Shown: positions 6,710-13,868 of the stretch, one piece after another
How positions within the stretch are numbered: the stretch's first letter is position 1
Layout: every line of letters begins with the position of its first letter
The notes under the pieces: model-generated
What the model saw: only the letters and a program-made list of their open reading frames with translations
What the model was told of the DNA's origin: nothing
Databases searched by the model: none
Assembly (NCBI GenBank): GCA_900754955.1
Contig: CAAEEV010000125.1
Span: forward strand, 1-18,365
Direction: 5' to 3'
Source: Eggerthellaceae bacterium
GTDB taxonomy: Bacteria; Actinomycetota; Coriobacteriia; Coriobacteriales; Eggerthellaceae
Length of the DNA: 18,365 nt
Position numbers and translations under genes: made by a program

Positions 6710-7511
6710 GAACCCCTACGACATTCTGGGCGTTTCCCGCGATGCGTCGATGGACGAGGTGAAGAAGGCGTACCGCAAGAAGGCGCGCGAGAACCACCCC
6801 GACCTCAACCCCAACGACCCGGCTGCCGCCGAGCGCATGAACAAGATCAACGAGGCCTACGACCGCATCGTCAACCCCGAAAAGTACGTCAAGCAGGACG
6901 CCCGCGCCCACGGCTACGGCGCACCCTACACGCCGGGCTACACAGGCTACGGAACGCCGGGATCGGGCTCTGCAGGAGGAGCCGGCTACGCGGGCGGCGC
7001 AGGCGCAGGCGCGGGTGCGGGCTACGCGGGCGGCGGCCAGAACCAGAACCCGTATGACTGGGTTGAGATCAACTGGGACGACTTCTTCGGCGGAAGCGGC
7101 TGGGGGCACGCCTCCGAGCCCATTCACCCCGAGACGTCAGCTGAGGACACCGCCGAAGTGCGCCAGGCCATCTCCTACATCAACTCGTCGAACTTCGCGG
7201 CTGCCACCGCCGTCCTCAACAACATCCCGTCCACGGGCCGCAACGCCCGCTGGTACTACCTGTCGGCGCTCGCGAACAACGGCGCCGGCAACACGGTGTC
7301 GGCGCTCGAGCAGATCCGCCGCGCCCAGCGCATGGAGCCGAACAACCCCGACTACGACCGCGCCGAACGCGCCTTCACGCAGAGCGCCACCTCGTACACG
7401 CAGCAGGGCACCGCGCGCGGGTTCTCGACGGGCTTCATCGATCCCACCACGCTGTGCTGCTGCCTCTGCTTCGGCCCGGCGATCTGCCAACCCCTCCTGT
7501 TCTGCTTGTAG
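6702..7511 (+). CDS. J-domain co-chaperone with Gly-rich linker, TPR-like region and cysteine-string tail
   Basis: It is expected to recruit and stimulate an Hsp70 ATPase, most likely the DnaK encoded next. The protein has 269 residues. The J domain is residues 4-60, with the essential HPD at 32-34 and helix IV ending in EAYDRIVNPEKYV. A Gly/Ala/Tyr-rich linker covers 69-112. A WVEINWDDFFGGSGWG segment is at 120-135. Helical TPR-like repeats cover about 147-235. The C-terminus is hydrophobic and cysteine-rich, LCCCLCFGPAICQPLLFCL, with six Cys in 19 residues. It lacks the CxxCxGxG zinc repeats and C-terminal barrels of true DnaJ, so it is not the housekeeping dnaJ. The start ATG overlaps the DUF5685 stop; the longer in-frame start at 6663 is not needed. 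It precedes dnaK by 61 nt. Confidence 0.88.
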   Translation: MTENPYDILGVSRDASMDEVKKAYRKKARENHPDLNPNDPAAAERMNKINEAYDRIVNPEKYVKQDARAHGYGAPYTPGYTGYGTPGSGSAGGAGYAGGAGAGAGAGYAGGGQNQNPYDWVEINWDDFFGGSGWGHASEPIHPETSAEDTAEVRQAISYINSSNFAAATAVLNNIPSTGRNARWYYLSALANNGAGNTVSALEQIRRAQRMEPNNPDYDRAERAFTQSATSYTQQGTARGFSTGFIDPTTLCCCLCFGPAICQPLLFCL

Positions 7512-7572
7512 CACGCGAGCACGCAGGTGAAACGCACGACGAACGCAACCCCTCAAAGAAAGAGAGCACCCT

Positions 7573-9324
7573 ATGGCAGTAATCGGAATCGACCTGGGAA
7601 CCACCAACAGCTGCGTTGCCGTCGTTGAAGGCTCCCAGCCCGAGGTCATCGCGAACGCGGAAGGCGAGCGCACCACCCCGAGCGTCGTCGCGTTCTCCAA
7701 AGACGGCGAGCGCCTCGTGGGCACCATCGCCGTGCGCCAGGCGGCCATGAACCCCGACCGCACCATCTCCTCGGTCAAGCGCCACATGGGCACCGACTGG
7801 CGCTGCCGCATCGACGGAAAGGCGTACTCGCCGCAGGAGATCTCGGCGATGATCCTGCGCAAGCTGCGTCGCGACGCCGAGGCTCATCTCGGGCAGGCGG
7901 TCACCGACGCCGTCATCACCGTGCCCGCCTACTTCAACGACAACCAGCGCCAGGCCACCAAGGACGCGGGCCGCATCGCGGGACTCAACGTGCTGCGCAT
8001 CATCAACGAGCCCACGGCGGCCGCTCTCGCCTACGGCCTCGATCACGGCGATCCGCAGATGGTCATGGTGTACGACCTCGGCGGCGGCACGTTCGACGTG
8101 TCGATCATCGAGATCGGCGACAACGTGATCGAGGTGCTCGCCACCGCCGGCAACAACCACCTCGGCGGCGACGATTTCGACGCGCGCCTCGCCGATTACC
8201 TGGCCAACGCTTTCAAGCGCCGCACGGGCGTCGACCTCTCGCACGACGCCATGGCGATGCAGCGCATCCGCGAGGCCGCTCAACAGGCGAAGAAGGAGCT
8301 GTCCTCGATGGAGTCCACCACGGTGAACCTGCCGTTCCTCTCGCAGGGCCCCTCCGGCCCGCTCCATCTCGAGGAAACGGTTACGCGCGACGCGTTCAAC
8401 CAGCTCACGCGCGATCTCGTGGAGGCCACCACAGGGCCCGTGCAGCAGGCGCTCGGCGACGCGGGCATCGCGGCGAGCGAGCTCGGCAGCGTGCTGCTCG
8501 TCGGCGGCTCCACGCGCATTCCCGCCGTGCAGGAGCACGTGCAGAAGCTCACGGGCAAGCGCCCCTCGGCCTCGGTGAACCCCGACGAATGCGTGGCTCA
8601 GGGCGCGGCGATCCAGGGTTCCACGCTCGCCAACGCGGCAGGTGGCATCGTACCGCGCGGCGGCGGGCTGCTTCTGCTCGACGTGGTGCCCATGTCGTTC
8701 GCCATCGAGACGGTCGGCGGCGTGGCCACGCGCGTGATCGAGCGCAACACCACCCTGCCCATCCACTACGAGCAGATCTTCACCACCGCCGCCTCCTTCC
8801 AGACGAAGGTGGAAATTCACGTGCTGCAGGGCGAGCGTCCCATGGCACGCGACAACAAGACCATCGGCAAGTTCCAGCTCAAGGGCATCAAGCGCGCACC
8901 GGCGGGCGTGCCGCAGATCAACGTGAGCTTCGACATCGACGCCAACGGCATCCTCACCGTGTCGGCGAAGGATCTCGGCACGGGCAACGAGCAGTCGATC
9001 ACCATCACCGATTCCGAGCGCATGACCGACGAGGAGATCCAGGCAGCCATCGCCGACGCCGAGAAGTACGCCGCGGAAGATCAGGCGCGCCGCGACTCGT
9101 TCGCCCAGCGCGACGAGGCGCAGCGTCTCGTCAGCGATGCCGAGAACATCATCAAGGAGCGCGGCAAGACGCTCGACAAGCAGCTCAAGAAGGATCTGCG
9201 CGCGGCGAGCGGCGAGGTGAGCCGCTATCTTATGAAGCGTCCCGAGAAGATGAAGGACGACGACCACGCGAAGCTCGCAACCGCCGTCGAGCATCTGCGC
9301 GACGCCATCGCCCGCGTCCAGTAA
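7573..9324 (+). CDS. dnaK: Hsp70-family chaperone DnaK, lacking the C-terminal tail
   Basis: An ATP-driven chaperone that binds exposed hydrophobic peptide segments in the cytosol. The 583 residues include the three Hsp70 signatures: GIDLGTTNS (5-13), [12 protein letters not shown] (167-178) and [13 protein letters not shown] (307-319). They continue through the interdomain linker [10 protein letters not shown], a normal beta-type substrate domain and a helical lid. The protein stops at LRDAIARVQ, so the disordered acidic tail usual in bacterial DnaK (total about 600-640 residues) is absent. It is the last gene of the operon after the J-domain gene. No grpE or classic dnaJ lies nearby. No CIRCE or HAIR inverted repeat is visible upstream, so control is probably by the MarR regulator. 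It may be a second, specialised Hsp70, or the organism's only one; the window cannot decide. Confidence 0.95.
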   Translation: MAVIGIDLGTTNSCVAVVEGSQPEVIANAEGERTTPSVVAFSKDGERLVGTIAVRQAAMNPDRTISSVKRHMGTDWRCRIDGKAYSPQEISAMILRKLRRDAEAHLGQAVTDAVITVPAYFNDNQRQATKDAGRIAGLNVLRIINEPTAAALAYGLDHGDPQMVMVYDLGGGTFDVSIIEIGDNVIEVLATAGNNHLGGDDFDARLADYLANAFKRRTGVDLSHDAMAMQRIREAAQQAKKELSSMESTTVNLPFLSQGPSGPLHLEETVTRDAFNQLTRDLVEATTGPVQQALGDAGIAASELGSVLLVGGSTRIPAVQEHVQKLTGKRPSASVNPDECVAQGAAIQGSTLANAAGGIVPRGGGLLLLDVVPMSFAIETVGGVATRVIERNTTLPIHYEQIFTTAASFQTKVEIHVLQGERPMARDNKTIGKFQLKGIKRAPAGVPQINVSFDIDANGILTVSAKDLGTGNEQSITITDSERMTDEEIQAAIADAEKYAAEDQARRDSFAQRDEAQRLVSDAENIIKERGKTLDKQLKKDLRAASGEVSRYLMKRPEKMKDDDHAKLATAVEHLRDAIARVQ

Positions 9325-9331
9325 CGCAGAC

Positions 9332-9373
9332 GTGCCCGTCCGCAGCACGAGGCTGCGGCGCGCAAACGGGCAC
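9332..9373 (+). terminator. Nested hairpin after dnaK
   Basis: Outer arms GTGCCCGT (9332-9339) and ACGGGCAC (9366-9373) enclose inner arms CCGCAGC (9340-9346) and GCTGCGG (9352-9358), with a 5-nt loop and a 7-nt bulge. No U tract follows, so it may protect the 3' end rather than terminate. Confidence 0.5.
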
Positions 9374-9419
9374 AGGCGAGCGCAGGCAGGCGCACCGTTC
9401 GAAACAACCATGAGCACCC

Positions 9420-9461
9420 GCGGGTGGGAAGCGCAACGCTGCTTCCCACCCGCTTTGTTTT
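9420..9461 (+). terminator. Intrinsic terminator of the chaperone operon
   Basis: A perfect 13-bp stem GCGGGTGGGAAGC (9420-9432) / GCTTCCCACCCGC (9441-9453) with an 8-nt loop is followed at once by TTTGTTTT. This is the strongest terminator in the window. Confidence 0.9.
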
Positions 9462-9480
9462 CCCCTCCCGCACTTTTTCG

Positions 9481-9508
9481 TTCACATTTATTTCTCTATG
9501 TATATAAT
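9481..9508 (+). promoter_or_regulatory. Promoter of the metal-chelate ABC importer operon
   Basis: TTCACA (9481-9486), a 16-bp spacer and a perfect TATAAT (9503-9508) sit in an AT-rich island between the terminator and the permease gene. A start near 9515 gives a leader of about 45 nt. Confidence 0.75.
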
Positions 9509-9514
9509 ACTTTT

Positions 9515-9540
9515 CTATAGCTATTCTGTATTAACTATAG
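9515..9540. promoter_or_regulatory. Imperfect 26-bp palindrome at the transcription start, candidate operator
   Basis: The outer arms are CTATAG at 9515-9520 and at 9535-9540. Nine of the 13 base pairs across the dyad match. It begins at the expected +1 of the importer promoter, a position where a repressor would block initiation or clearance. A metal-responsive repressor of the DtxR or Fur type is plausible for an importer of this kind, but the sequence does not match an operator I know. Confidence 0.45.
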
Positions 9541-9558
9541 ATACAGGAAAGGATAGTT

Positions 9559-10614
9559 GTGTCCAAGCCGACTGCAACCCGCCGCACCGACCTGCGCTCC
9601 GCCGCGTCCAAGCGCGCGGCTGTCGTCGTCATCGGGCTCGCCGTGTTCATGGTGGCCGCCGTGTGCGTCTCCCTCATGCTCGGACGCTACCCCATCGAAC
9701 CCGCACAGGCGATCGCCATGCTCGTCGACCAGATCCCTGGCGTGTCGCTGCCGCAAACCTGGACCGATCAGCAGGCCACCCTCTTCTTCAACGTGCGCCT
9801 GCCGCGCATCGTGCTCGCGCTCATGGTGGGCTGCTGCCTCGCCACCGCCGGCGCTGCCTTCCAGGGTACGTTCCAAAATCCGCTCGTCTCCCCCGACATC
9901 CTCGGCGCCTCGCAGGGTGCCGCGTTCGGAGCAGCCGTCGCCATCCTCGCTGGCTCCGCCGCCTTCGGCGTGTCGCTGTCCGCCTTCGCGTTCTCGATCA
10001 TCACCGTGCTGCTCGTGCTGCTCGTCAGCAGCCGCGCGAAGGGCAACCGCATTCTCGTCACCGTGCTCGCCGGCACCATGATCAGCTCGCTCTTCTCCGC
10101 GGGCGTGTCGTTCACCAAGCTCGTGGCCGATCCCACCGACGATCTGCCCGCCATCACCTACTGGCTCATGGGCAGCCTCACCGGCGCGAAGATATCCGAC
10201 ATCGCGCTCGCCGCCATCCCCATGGCGATCGGCGTCGTCGTGTTGTTCGCGCTGCGCTGGCGCATCAACATCCTCACGATGGGTGACGACGAAGCCGCCA
10301 CCATGGGCGTGAACGCGAAACGACTGCGCATCGTCATCATCGTGGCGGCCACGCTCACCACCGCCGCGAGCGTGTCGGTCACGGGCATGATCGGCTGGGT
10401 GGGCCTCGTCATCCCGCACCTGTGCCGCATGATGGTGGGCAGCGACTACCGCCGTCTCATCCCCACGAGCATGCTCATGGGCGCGAGCTTCCTGCTCATC
10501 GTCGACAACGTCTCGCGCCTCGCCACCACCTCCGAGATCCCCATCGGCATCCTCACGGCCTTCGTGGGCGCGCCGTTCTTCCTCTACCTCATCACGCGGA
10601 AGAAGAAGGTGTAG
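9559..10614 (+). CDS. FecCD/BtuC-type ABC importer permease
   Basis: Membrane subunit of a type II ABC importer for a metal chelate (siderophore, haem, cobalamin or similar). The protein has 351 residues and about ten helices. Family blocks are VRLPRIVLALMVG (79-91), GAAFQGTFQNPLVSPDILGA (98-117), the cytoplasmic coupling region GDDEAATMGVNAKRLR (242-257), and GWVGLVIPHLCR (279-290) followed by SDYRRLIP. The start is GTG at 9559, with AGGAAAGGA five bases upstream. The ATPase gene follows after 3 nt. Only one permease gene is present, so it should act as a homodimer like BtuC. Substrate unknown. Confidence 0.93.
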   Translation: MSKPTATRRTDLRSAASKRAAVVVIGLAVFMVAAVCVSLMLGRYPIEPAQAIAMLVDQIPGVSLPQTWTDQQATLFFNVRLPRIVLALMVGCCLATAGAAFQGTFQNPLVSPDILGASQGAAFGAAVAILAGSAAFGVSLSAFAFSIITVLLVLLVSSRAKGNRILVTVLAGTMISSLFSAGVSFTKLVADPTDDLPAITYWLMGSLTGAKISDIALAAIPMAIGVVVLFALRWRINILTMGDDEAATMGVNAKRLRIVIIVAATLTTAASVSVTGMIGWVGLVIPHLCRMMVGSDYRRLIPTSMLMGASFLLIVDNVSRLATTSEIPIGILTAFVGAPFFLYLITRKKKV

Positions 10615-10617
10615 CCC

Positions 10618-11400
10618 ATGAGCATCGACATCGAGAACCTGTCGTTCTCCTACGGGCGCCACGAGGTGCTGCACGACATCAGCGTGAGCATTCCCGACGG
10701 AACGCTCGTGAACGTGCTCGGCCCCAACGGCGTGGGCAAGTCGACGCTGTTCCGCTGCATCCTCGGCCTCAACAGCCGCTACGAGGGCACCATCCGCGTG
10801 AACGGCAAGGACATGCAGAGCCTCTCGGTCAAGGAGCGCGCCCGCGAGATCTCCTACATCCCCCAGTCGCACGCTCCCGTATACGACTACGAGGTGCTCG
10901 ACGTGGTGCTCATGAGCACGGGCACCGACCTGGGAATGCTGCGCTCACCTGGCCCGCGCCACATCGAGCGCGCCTACGCGGCGCTCGAGCGCATCGGCGT
11001 GGGGCATCTGGCACACCGCACCTACACGCAGATATCGGGCGGCGAGCAGCAGCTCGTGCTCATCGCCCGCGCACTCGCGCAGAACGCGCGCACCATCATC
11101 ATGGACGAGCCCACAAGCGCGCTCGACTACGGCAACACCGTGCGCGTGCTGTCGTGCGTGAAGCAGCTCGCCCGCGAGGGACTGTCCATCGTGCAGTCCA
11201 CACACCAACCTGACCAGGCGTTTCTCTACTCCGATAAAACGCTCGTGATCAACGACGGACGCATCTTCGCCTACGGGCCGCCGAAAGACGTCATCACGAG
11301 CAGCCTCGTGAGCGCCATCTACGGCGTCGATGTGGAGGTCAACTCACTCTACGGCGACAAGGTGCGCGTCTGCGTGCCTGTGAACGAGATCGCACGGTGA
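10618..11400 (+). CDS. ABC importer ATP-binding protein (FepC/BtuD type)
   Basis: Cytoplasmic ATPase that powers the adjacent permease. The protein has 260 residues. Walker A is GPNGVGKST (35-43), the Q-loop is Gln83 in SYIPQSH, the signature is ISGGEQQ (139-145), Walker B is TIIMDEP (159-165), the D-loop is SALD (167-170) and the switch His is 196 in STHQPDQ. All catalytic residues are intact. The ATG at 10618 is 3 nt from the permease stop, so translation is probably coupled. The substrate-binding gene follows after 47 nt. The family is used for iron-siderophore, haem and vitamin B12 import. Confidence 0.95.
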   Translation: MSIDIENLSFSYGRHEVLHDISVSIPDGTLVNVLGPNGVGKSTLFRCILGLNSRYEGTIRVNGKDMQSLSVKERAREISYIPQSHAPVYDYEVLDVVLMSTGTDLGMLRSPGPRHIERAYAALERIGVGHLAHRTYTQISGGEQQLVLIARALAQNARTIIMDEPTSALDYGNTVRVLSCVKQLAREGLSIVQSTHQPDQAFLYSDKTLVINDGRIFAYGPPKDVITSSLVSAIYGVDVEVNSLYGDKVRVCVPVNEIAR

Positions 11401-11447
11401 GCCGCATGCCGGCCGCCACCGCAGTCCATCAAGGGAAAGGAAGGGAT

Positions 11448-12584
11448 ATGGGCACTACGTTCAAGAAGAGTACGGCGAAGATCGCCGCCGTGCTCGCCGC
11501 TGCGCTGCTCTGCCTCGGCGTGGCGTTCGCCTTCACCGGCTGCTCGACGAGCGACGGGGCGTCGTCGGCAAGCAGCAGCGCGTCGGAGGCCGCCTCCTCG
11601 GAGACGCGCGAATTCACCGACGATCTGGGCCGCACGGTTGAGCTGCCCGCTCAGATCGATCGCATCGCGCCGTCGGGCTCCACCGCCAACCAGGTGCTGC
11701 TCACCATGGCGCCCGACAAGATGGTGGGCCTCGCCACCGATCCGTCTGAAGCCGAGCTCAAGTACTACGGTGACGAGCTCGCCGACCTGCCCGTGTTCGG
11801 CTCGGCCTTCGGCGGCAAGGGCGACATCAACCGCGAGGCGCTCGCCGCCGCCGACCCGCAGGTGATCATCGACACCGGCGAGGCGAAGGACGGCCTCACC
11901 GAGGACATGGACACGCTTCAGGAGCAGCTCGGCATTCCCGTGGTGTTCGTGGAGTGCGCCATCGATGACTACGGCGCTGCCTACGAGACGCTCGGTGAGC
12001 TGCTCGGCATGGAGGACCGCGGAAACGAACTGGCCGAGTACTGCCGCAACGCCTACAGCGAGGTTGAGGAAGTCATGGCTTCCATCCCCGAGGAAGAGCG
12101 CGCCAACGTGCTGTACATCCTCGGCGAAGACGGCACCAACGTGCTCGGCAAGGGCACGTTCCAGGCTCAGGTCGTCGACATGTGCGCCGACAACCTCGCC
12201 GTGATGGACAACCCGTCCAACCAGGGTCAGGGCTCCGAGACGAGCCTCGAGCAGATCGCGCTGTGGAACCCCGACACCATCATCTTCGCCTACGGCAGCA
12301 TCTATGGCACCGTGGCCGACGACCCCGCATGGGACGGCATCGCCGCCATCGACAACGGCTCGTACTACGAGGCGCCCGGCACCCCCTACAACTGGCTCAA
12401 CTACCCGCCGACCGTGAACCAGGTCATGGGCATGCAGTGGCTGCCGCGCCTGCTGTACCCCGACAAGTTCGACGACAGCATCGCCGACGTCACGAAGAGC
12501 TACTACCAGACCTTCTACGGCTACGAGCTCTCCGACGAGGAGTGCAACGAGCTCATCGTCAACGCCATTCCGAAGAACGCGTAA
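11448..12584 (+). CDS. Metal-chelate ABC importer substrate-binding lipoprotein
   Basis: Captures the ligand outside the cell and delivers it to the permease. The protein has 378 residues. The N-terminus has a KK pair, a hydrophobic signal core (12-29) and a lipobox FTGC with the lipidated Cys32. A Ser/Ala-rich linker follows, then the PF01497-type domain starting at REFTDDLGRTVELP. The C-terminal part NYPPTVNQVMGMQWLPRLLY is typical of this group. I chose the ATG at 11448 because AAGGAAGGG lies just upstream and the signal peptide begins there. A GTG at 11397 overlaps the ATPase stop but would add 17 unrelated residues. The ligand could be a ferric siderophore, haem, corrinoid or an oxyanion such as molybdate; sequence alone does not settle it. 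Confidence 0.92.
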   Translation: MGTTFKKSTAKIAAVLAAALLCLGVAFAFTGCSTSDGASSASSSASEAASSETREFTDDLGRTVELPAQIDRIAPSGSTANQVLLTMAPDKMVGLATDPSEAELKYYGDELADLPVFGSAFGGKGDINREALAAADPQVIIDTGEAKDGLTEDMDTLQEQLGIPVVFVECAIDDYGAAYETLGELLGMEDRGNELAEYCRNAYSEVEEVMASIPEEERANVLYILGEDGTNVLGKGTFQAQVVDMCADNLAVMDNPSNQGQGSETSLEQIALWNPDTIIFAYGSIYGTVADDPAWDGIAAIDNGSYYEAPGTPYNWLNYPPTVNQVMGMQWLPRLLYPDKFDDSIADVTKSYYQTFYGYELSDEECNELIVNAIPKNA

Positions 12585-12595
12585 GCCGCGGCGCA

Positions 12596-12615
12596 GCGAC
12601 GGGCTTTCCCGTCGC
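12596..12615 (+). terminator. Short perfect hairpin after the importer operon
   Basis: An 8-bp perfect stem GCGACGGG / CCCGTCGC encloses a CTTT tetraloop, 12 nt after the lipoprotein stop. No U tract follows, so it may stabilise the 3' end or act together with the next hairpin. Confidence 0.5.
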
Positions 12616-12628
12616 GCGTCACCTTTCA

Positions 12629-12683
12629 GGCAGGAAGCCAGGCCACCCATCCGCAGCGGACGGGATCGGCCTGGCTTCCTGCC
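12629..12683 (+). terminator. Long perfect hairpin, probable terminator
   Basis: A perfect 16-bp stem is formed by GGCAGGAAGCCAGGCC (12629-12644) and GGCCTGGCTTCCTGCC (12668-12683). The 23-nt loop can itself pair (CCCATCC with GGACGGG, one A-C mismatch), making a rod of about 55 nt. GTTTC follows, a weak U tract as in the 988-1084 element. Confidence 0.65.
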
Positions 12684-12691
12684 GTTTCGAA

Positions 12692-12772
12692 GCAACGCGC
12701 CAGTGGCAGCAGGGAGGGATGCGGCAAGCGGAAGCGGACGACGCCCCTGCCACCCCTGCTGGCGCACGTTGC
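12692..12772. repeat. Large imperfect inverted repeat
   Basis: GCAACG (12692-12697) pairs with CGTTGC (12767-12772). CGCCAG (12698-12703) pairs with CTGGCG (12759-12764) after a 2-nt bulge. TGGCAG (12704-12709) can pair with CTGCCA (12747-12752). It lies between two transcription units, and I cannot assign a role. Confidence 0.4.
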
Positions 12773-12873
12773 TCTGCGACTCCCCCGCACTCCTGTTGGC
12801 GCATATTCCTCTACATTTGTGGAATATCTTGCATATGCCCTGAATAAACGCCTGATCAGCGGCCTCCACACAC

Positions 12874-12879
12874 TATAAT
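12874..12879 (+). promoter_or_regulatory. -10 box of the CmpB-family gene (leaderless arrangement)
   Basis: A perfect TATAAT ends seven bases before the ATG at 12887, so the expected first transcribed base is the start codon itself or the base before it. No clear -35 is visible at 16-18 bp and no Shine-Dalgarno site exists. Confidence 0.6.
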
Positions 12880-12886
12880 GATGGGT

Positions 12887-13612
12887 ATGACGCACACGAC
12901 GACAAAGGCACTTCCCGCGAAGGCGACTGCCACAAGGCAGGCGTACGGGTCGGAGCATGCCTTCATCGATCCGAGTCTGTTCAACCTGTTCTGGATCTTC
13001 GTGATCGCCAGCTTCATCGGGCTCGTGGGCGAAACGGTCGTGAGCACCTTCATGGACGGCTTCGTGAAAAACCGCGCTGGTCTCGTATGGGGTCCGTTCT
13101 CGCCGCTCTACGGCCTCGGCGCCGTGCTCATGACGATCGCGCTCAACGACTTCAAGGGTCGCAGCACCCTGCTCATCTTCACCGTCGCCGCCGCGGTGGG
13201 CGGCGGGCTCGAGTTCGTGGCGGGCTGGTTCTGGAAGAACTTCTTCGGCATCGTGGCGTGGAGCTACGTCGACCAGCCGCTCAACTTCGGCGGCTACACG
13301 TGCGTCGGCATGATGATCGTATGGGGGCTCGCAGGCGTGGCGTGGGTGCGCGCCGGCATCCCGCTCATCATGCGCATCATCGACCTCATCCCGCCGCAGG
13401 CGCGCGGCATCGTCACCGCGATCATGGCCGTGTTCATGGCGACCGACATCGCCGTCACGCTGCTGAGCTTCAACTTCTGGTTCGAACGCCTCGCCGGCGC
13501 GCCTATCGACACACCCATCGCATCGTTCTTCGACCAGCACTTTGGCAACGACTGGATGGCGAACCACTTCCAGACCATGTCGGTCTGGACCAACCTCGCC
13601 TCTCATCGCTAG
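12887..13612 (+). CDS. PF06541-type putative ABC transporter permease (CmpB family) membrane protein
   Basis: A polytopic membrane protein of a widespread family without a proven function. From the ATG at 12887 it has 241 residues. About 28 hydrophilic residues are followed by hydrophobic segments. Family blocks are FIGLVGETVVSTF (43-55), LVWGPFSPLYGLGAV (66-80) with the conserved GPFxPxYG, and GGGLEFVAGWFWKNFF (105-120) leading to WSY and PLNFGGYTC. In-frame ATGs at 12878 and 12881 overlap the TATAAT box and lie upstream of the expected transcript start, so I prefer 12887. No ATPase partner lies beside it, so the name permease is a family label only. It appears monocistronic. Confidence 0.82.
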   Translation: MTHTTTKALPAKATATRQAYGSEHAFIDPSLFNLFWIFVIASFIGLVGETVVSTFMDGFVKNRAGLVWGPFSPLYGLGAVLMTIALNDFKGRSTLLIFTVAAAVGGGLEFVAGWFWKNFFGIVAWSYVDQPLNFGGYTCVGMMIVWGLAGVAWVRAGIPLIMRIIDLIPPQARGIVTAIMAVFMATDIAVTLLSFNFWFERLAGAPIDTPIASFFDQHFGNDWMANHFQTMSVWTNLASHR

Positions 13613-13697
13613 GGCGTCGTCGTGCGGCGTCGGCCCTGCCCCTCTGTCGCCCCGCCGTCACCCACCCCTTCCGCCTCACGCGCGAAAACCAAACAAA

Positions 13698-13742
13698 TTG
13701 ACAAAAACGCCGATTTTAATTGGATAGGGTGTTGCATATAAT
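13698..13742 (+). promoter_or_regulatory. Promoter region of the activase-like gene
   Basis: TATAAT at 13737-13742 is the best -10, with only TTTAAT (13715-13720) at a 16-bp spacing. A perfect TTGACA at 13698-13703 lies too far from it and has only a poor -10 (TGGATA) at 17 bp, so two overlapping promoters are possible. A start near 13749 gives a leader of about 120 nt. Confidence 0.5.
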
Positions 13743-13816
13743 TTGTACGTTCGGCTGTTCGCCCGCACCTTCGCACGTTCCCGGACGCATCCGTGATCGG
13801 CAAGGAGATGCAGAAC

Positions 13817-13846
13817 CGCAGGGAAGAAGCGGGCAGGTACCCTGCG
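13817..13846 (+). other. Possible 5' leader hairpin before the activase-like gene
   Basis: CGCAGGG (13817-13823) can pair with CCCTGCG (13840-13846) across a 16-nt loop, ending about 10 nt before the AAAGGA ribosome-binding site (13856-13861). It could modulate translation, but one 7-bp stem is weak evidence. Confidence 0.25.
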
Positions 13847-13868
13847 CTGAGATTCAAAGGAACCAAGC

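Larger units (their letters stand above)
12585..12886. other. Intergenic region rich in hairpins
   Basis: About 300 bp between the importer operon and the CmpB-family gene. It holds two hairpins just after the importer (12596-12615 and 12629-12683), a further large imperfect inverted repeat (12692-12772) and an AT-rich stretch ending in TATAAT right before the next gene. No coding sequence is evident. Confidence 0.6.

Noticed and set aside
3925..7572. CIRCE or HAIR heat-shock operators
   Set aside because: Looked for because of dnaK and the J-protein gene; neither inverted repeat is present on reading the upstream regions.
13843..13862. CTGAGA followed by CAAAGGAAC, reminiscent of a TPP riboswitch
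   Set aside because: Only the short CTGAGA resembles the aptamer. The rest of the conserved core and the required helices are missing, and the downstream gene is not in thiamine metabolism.
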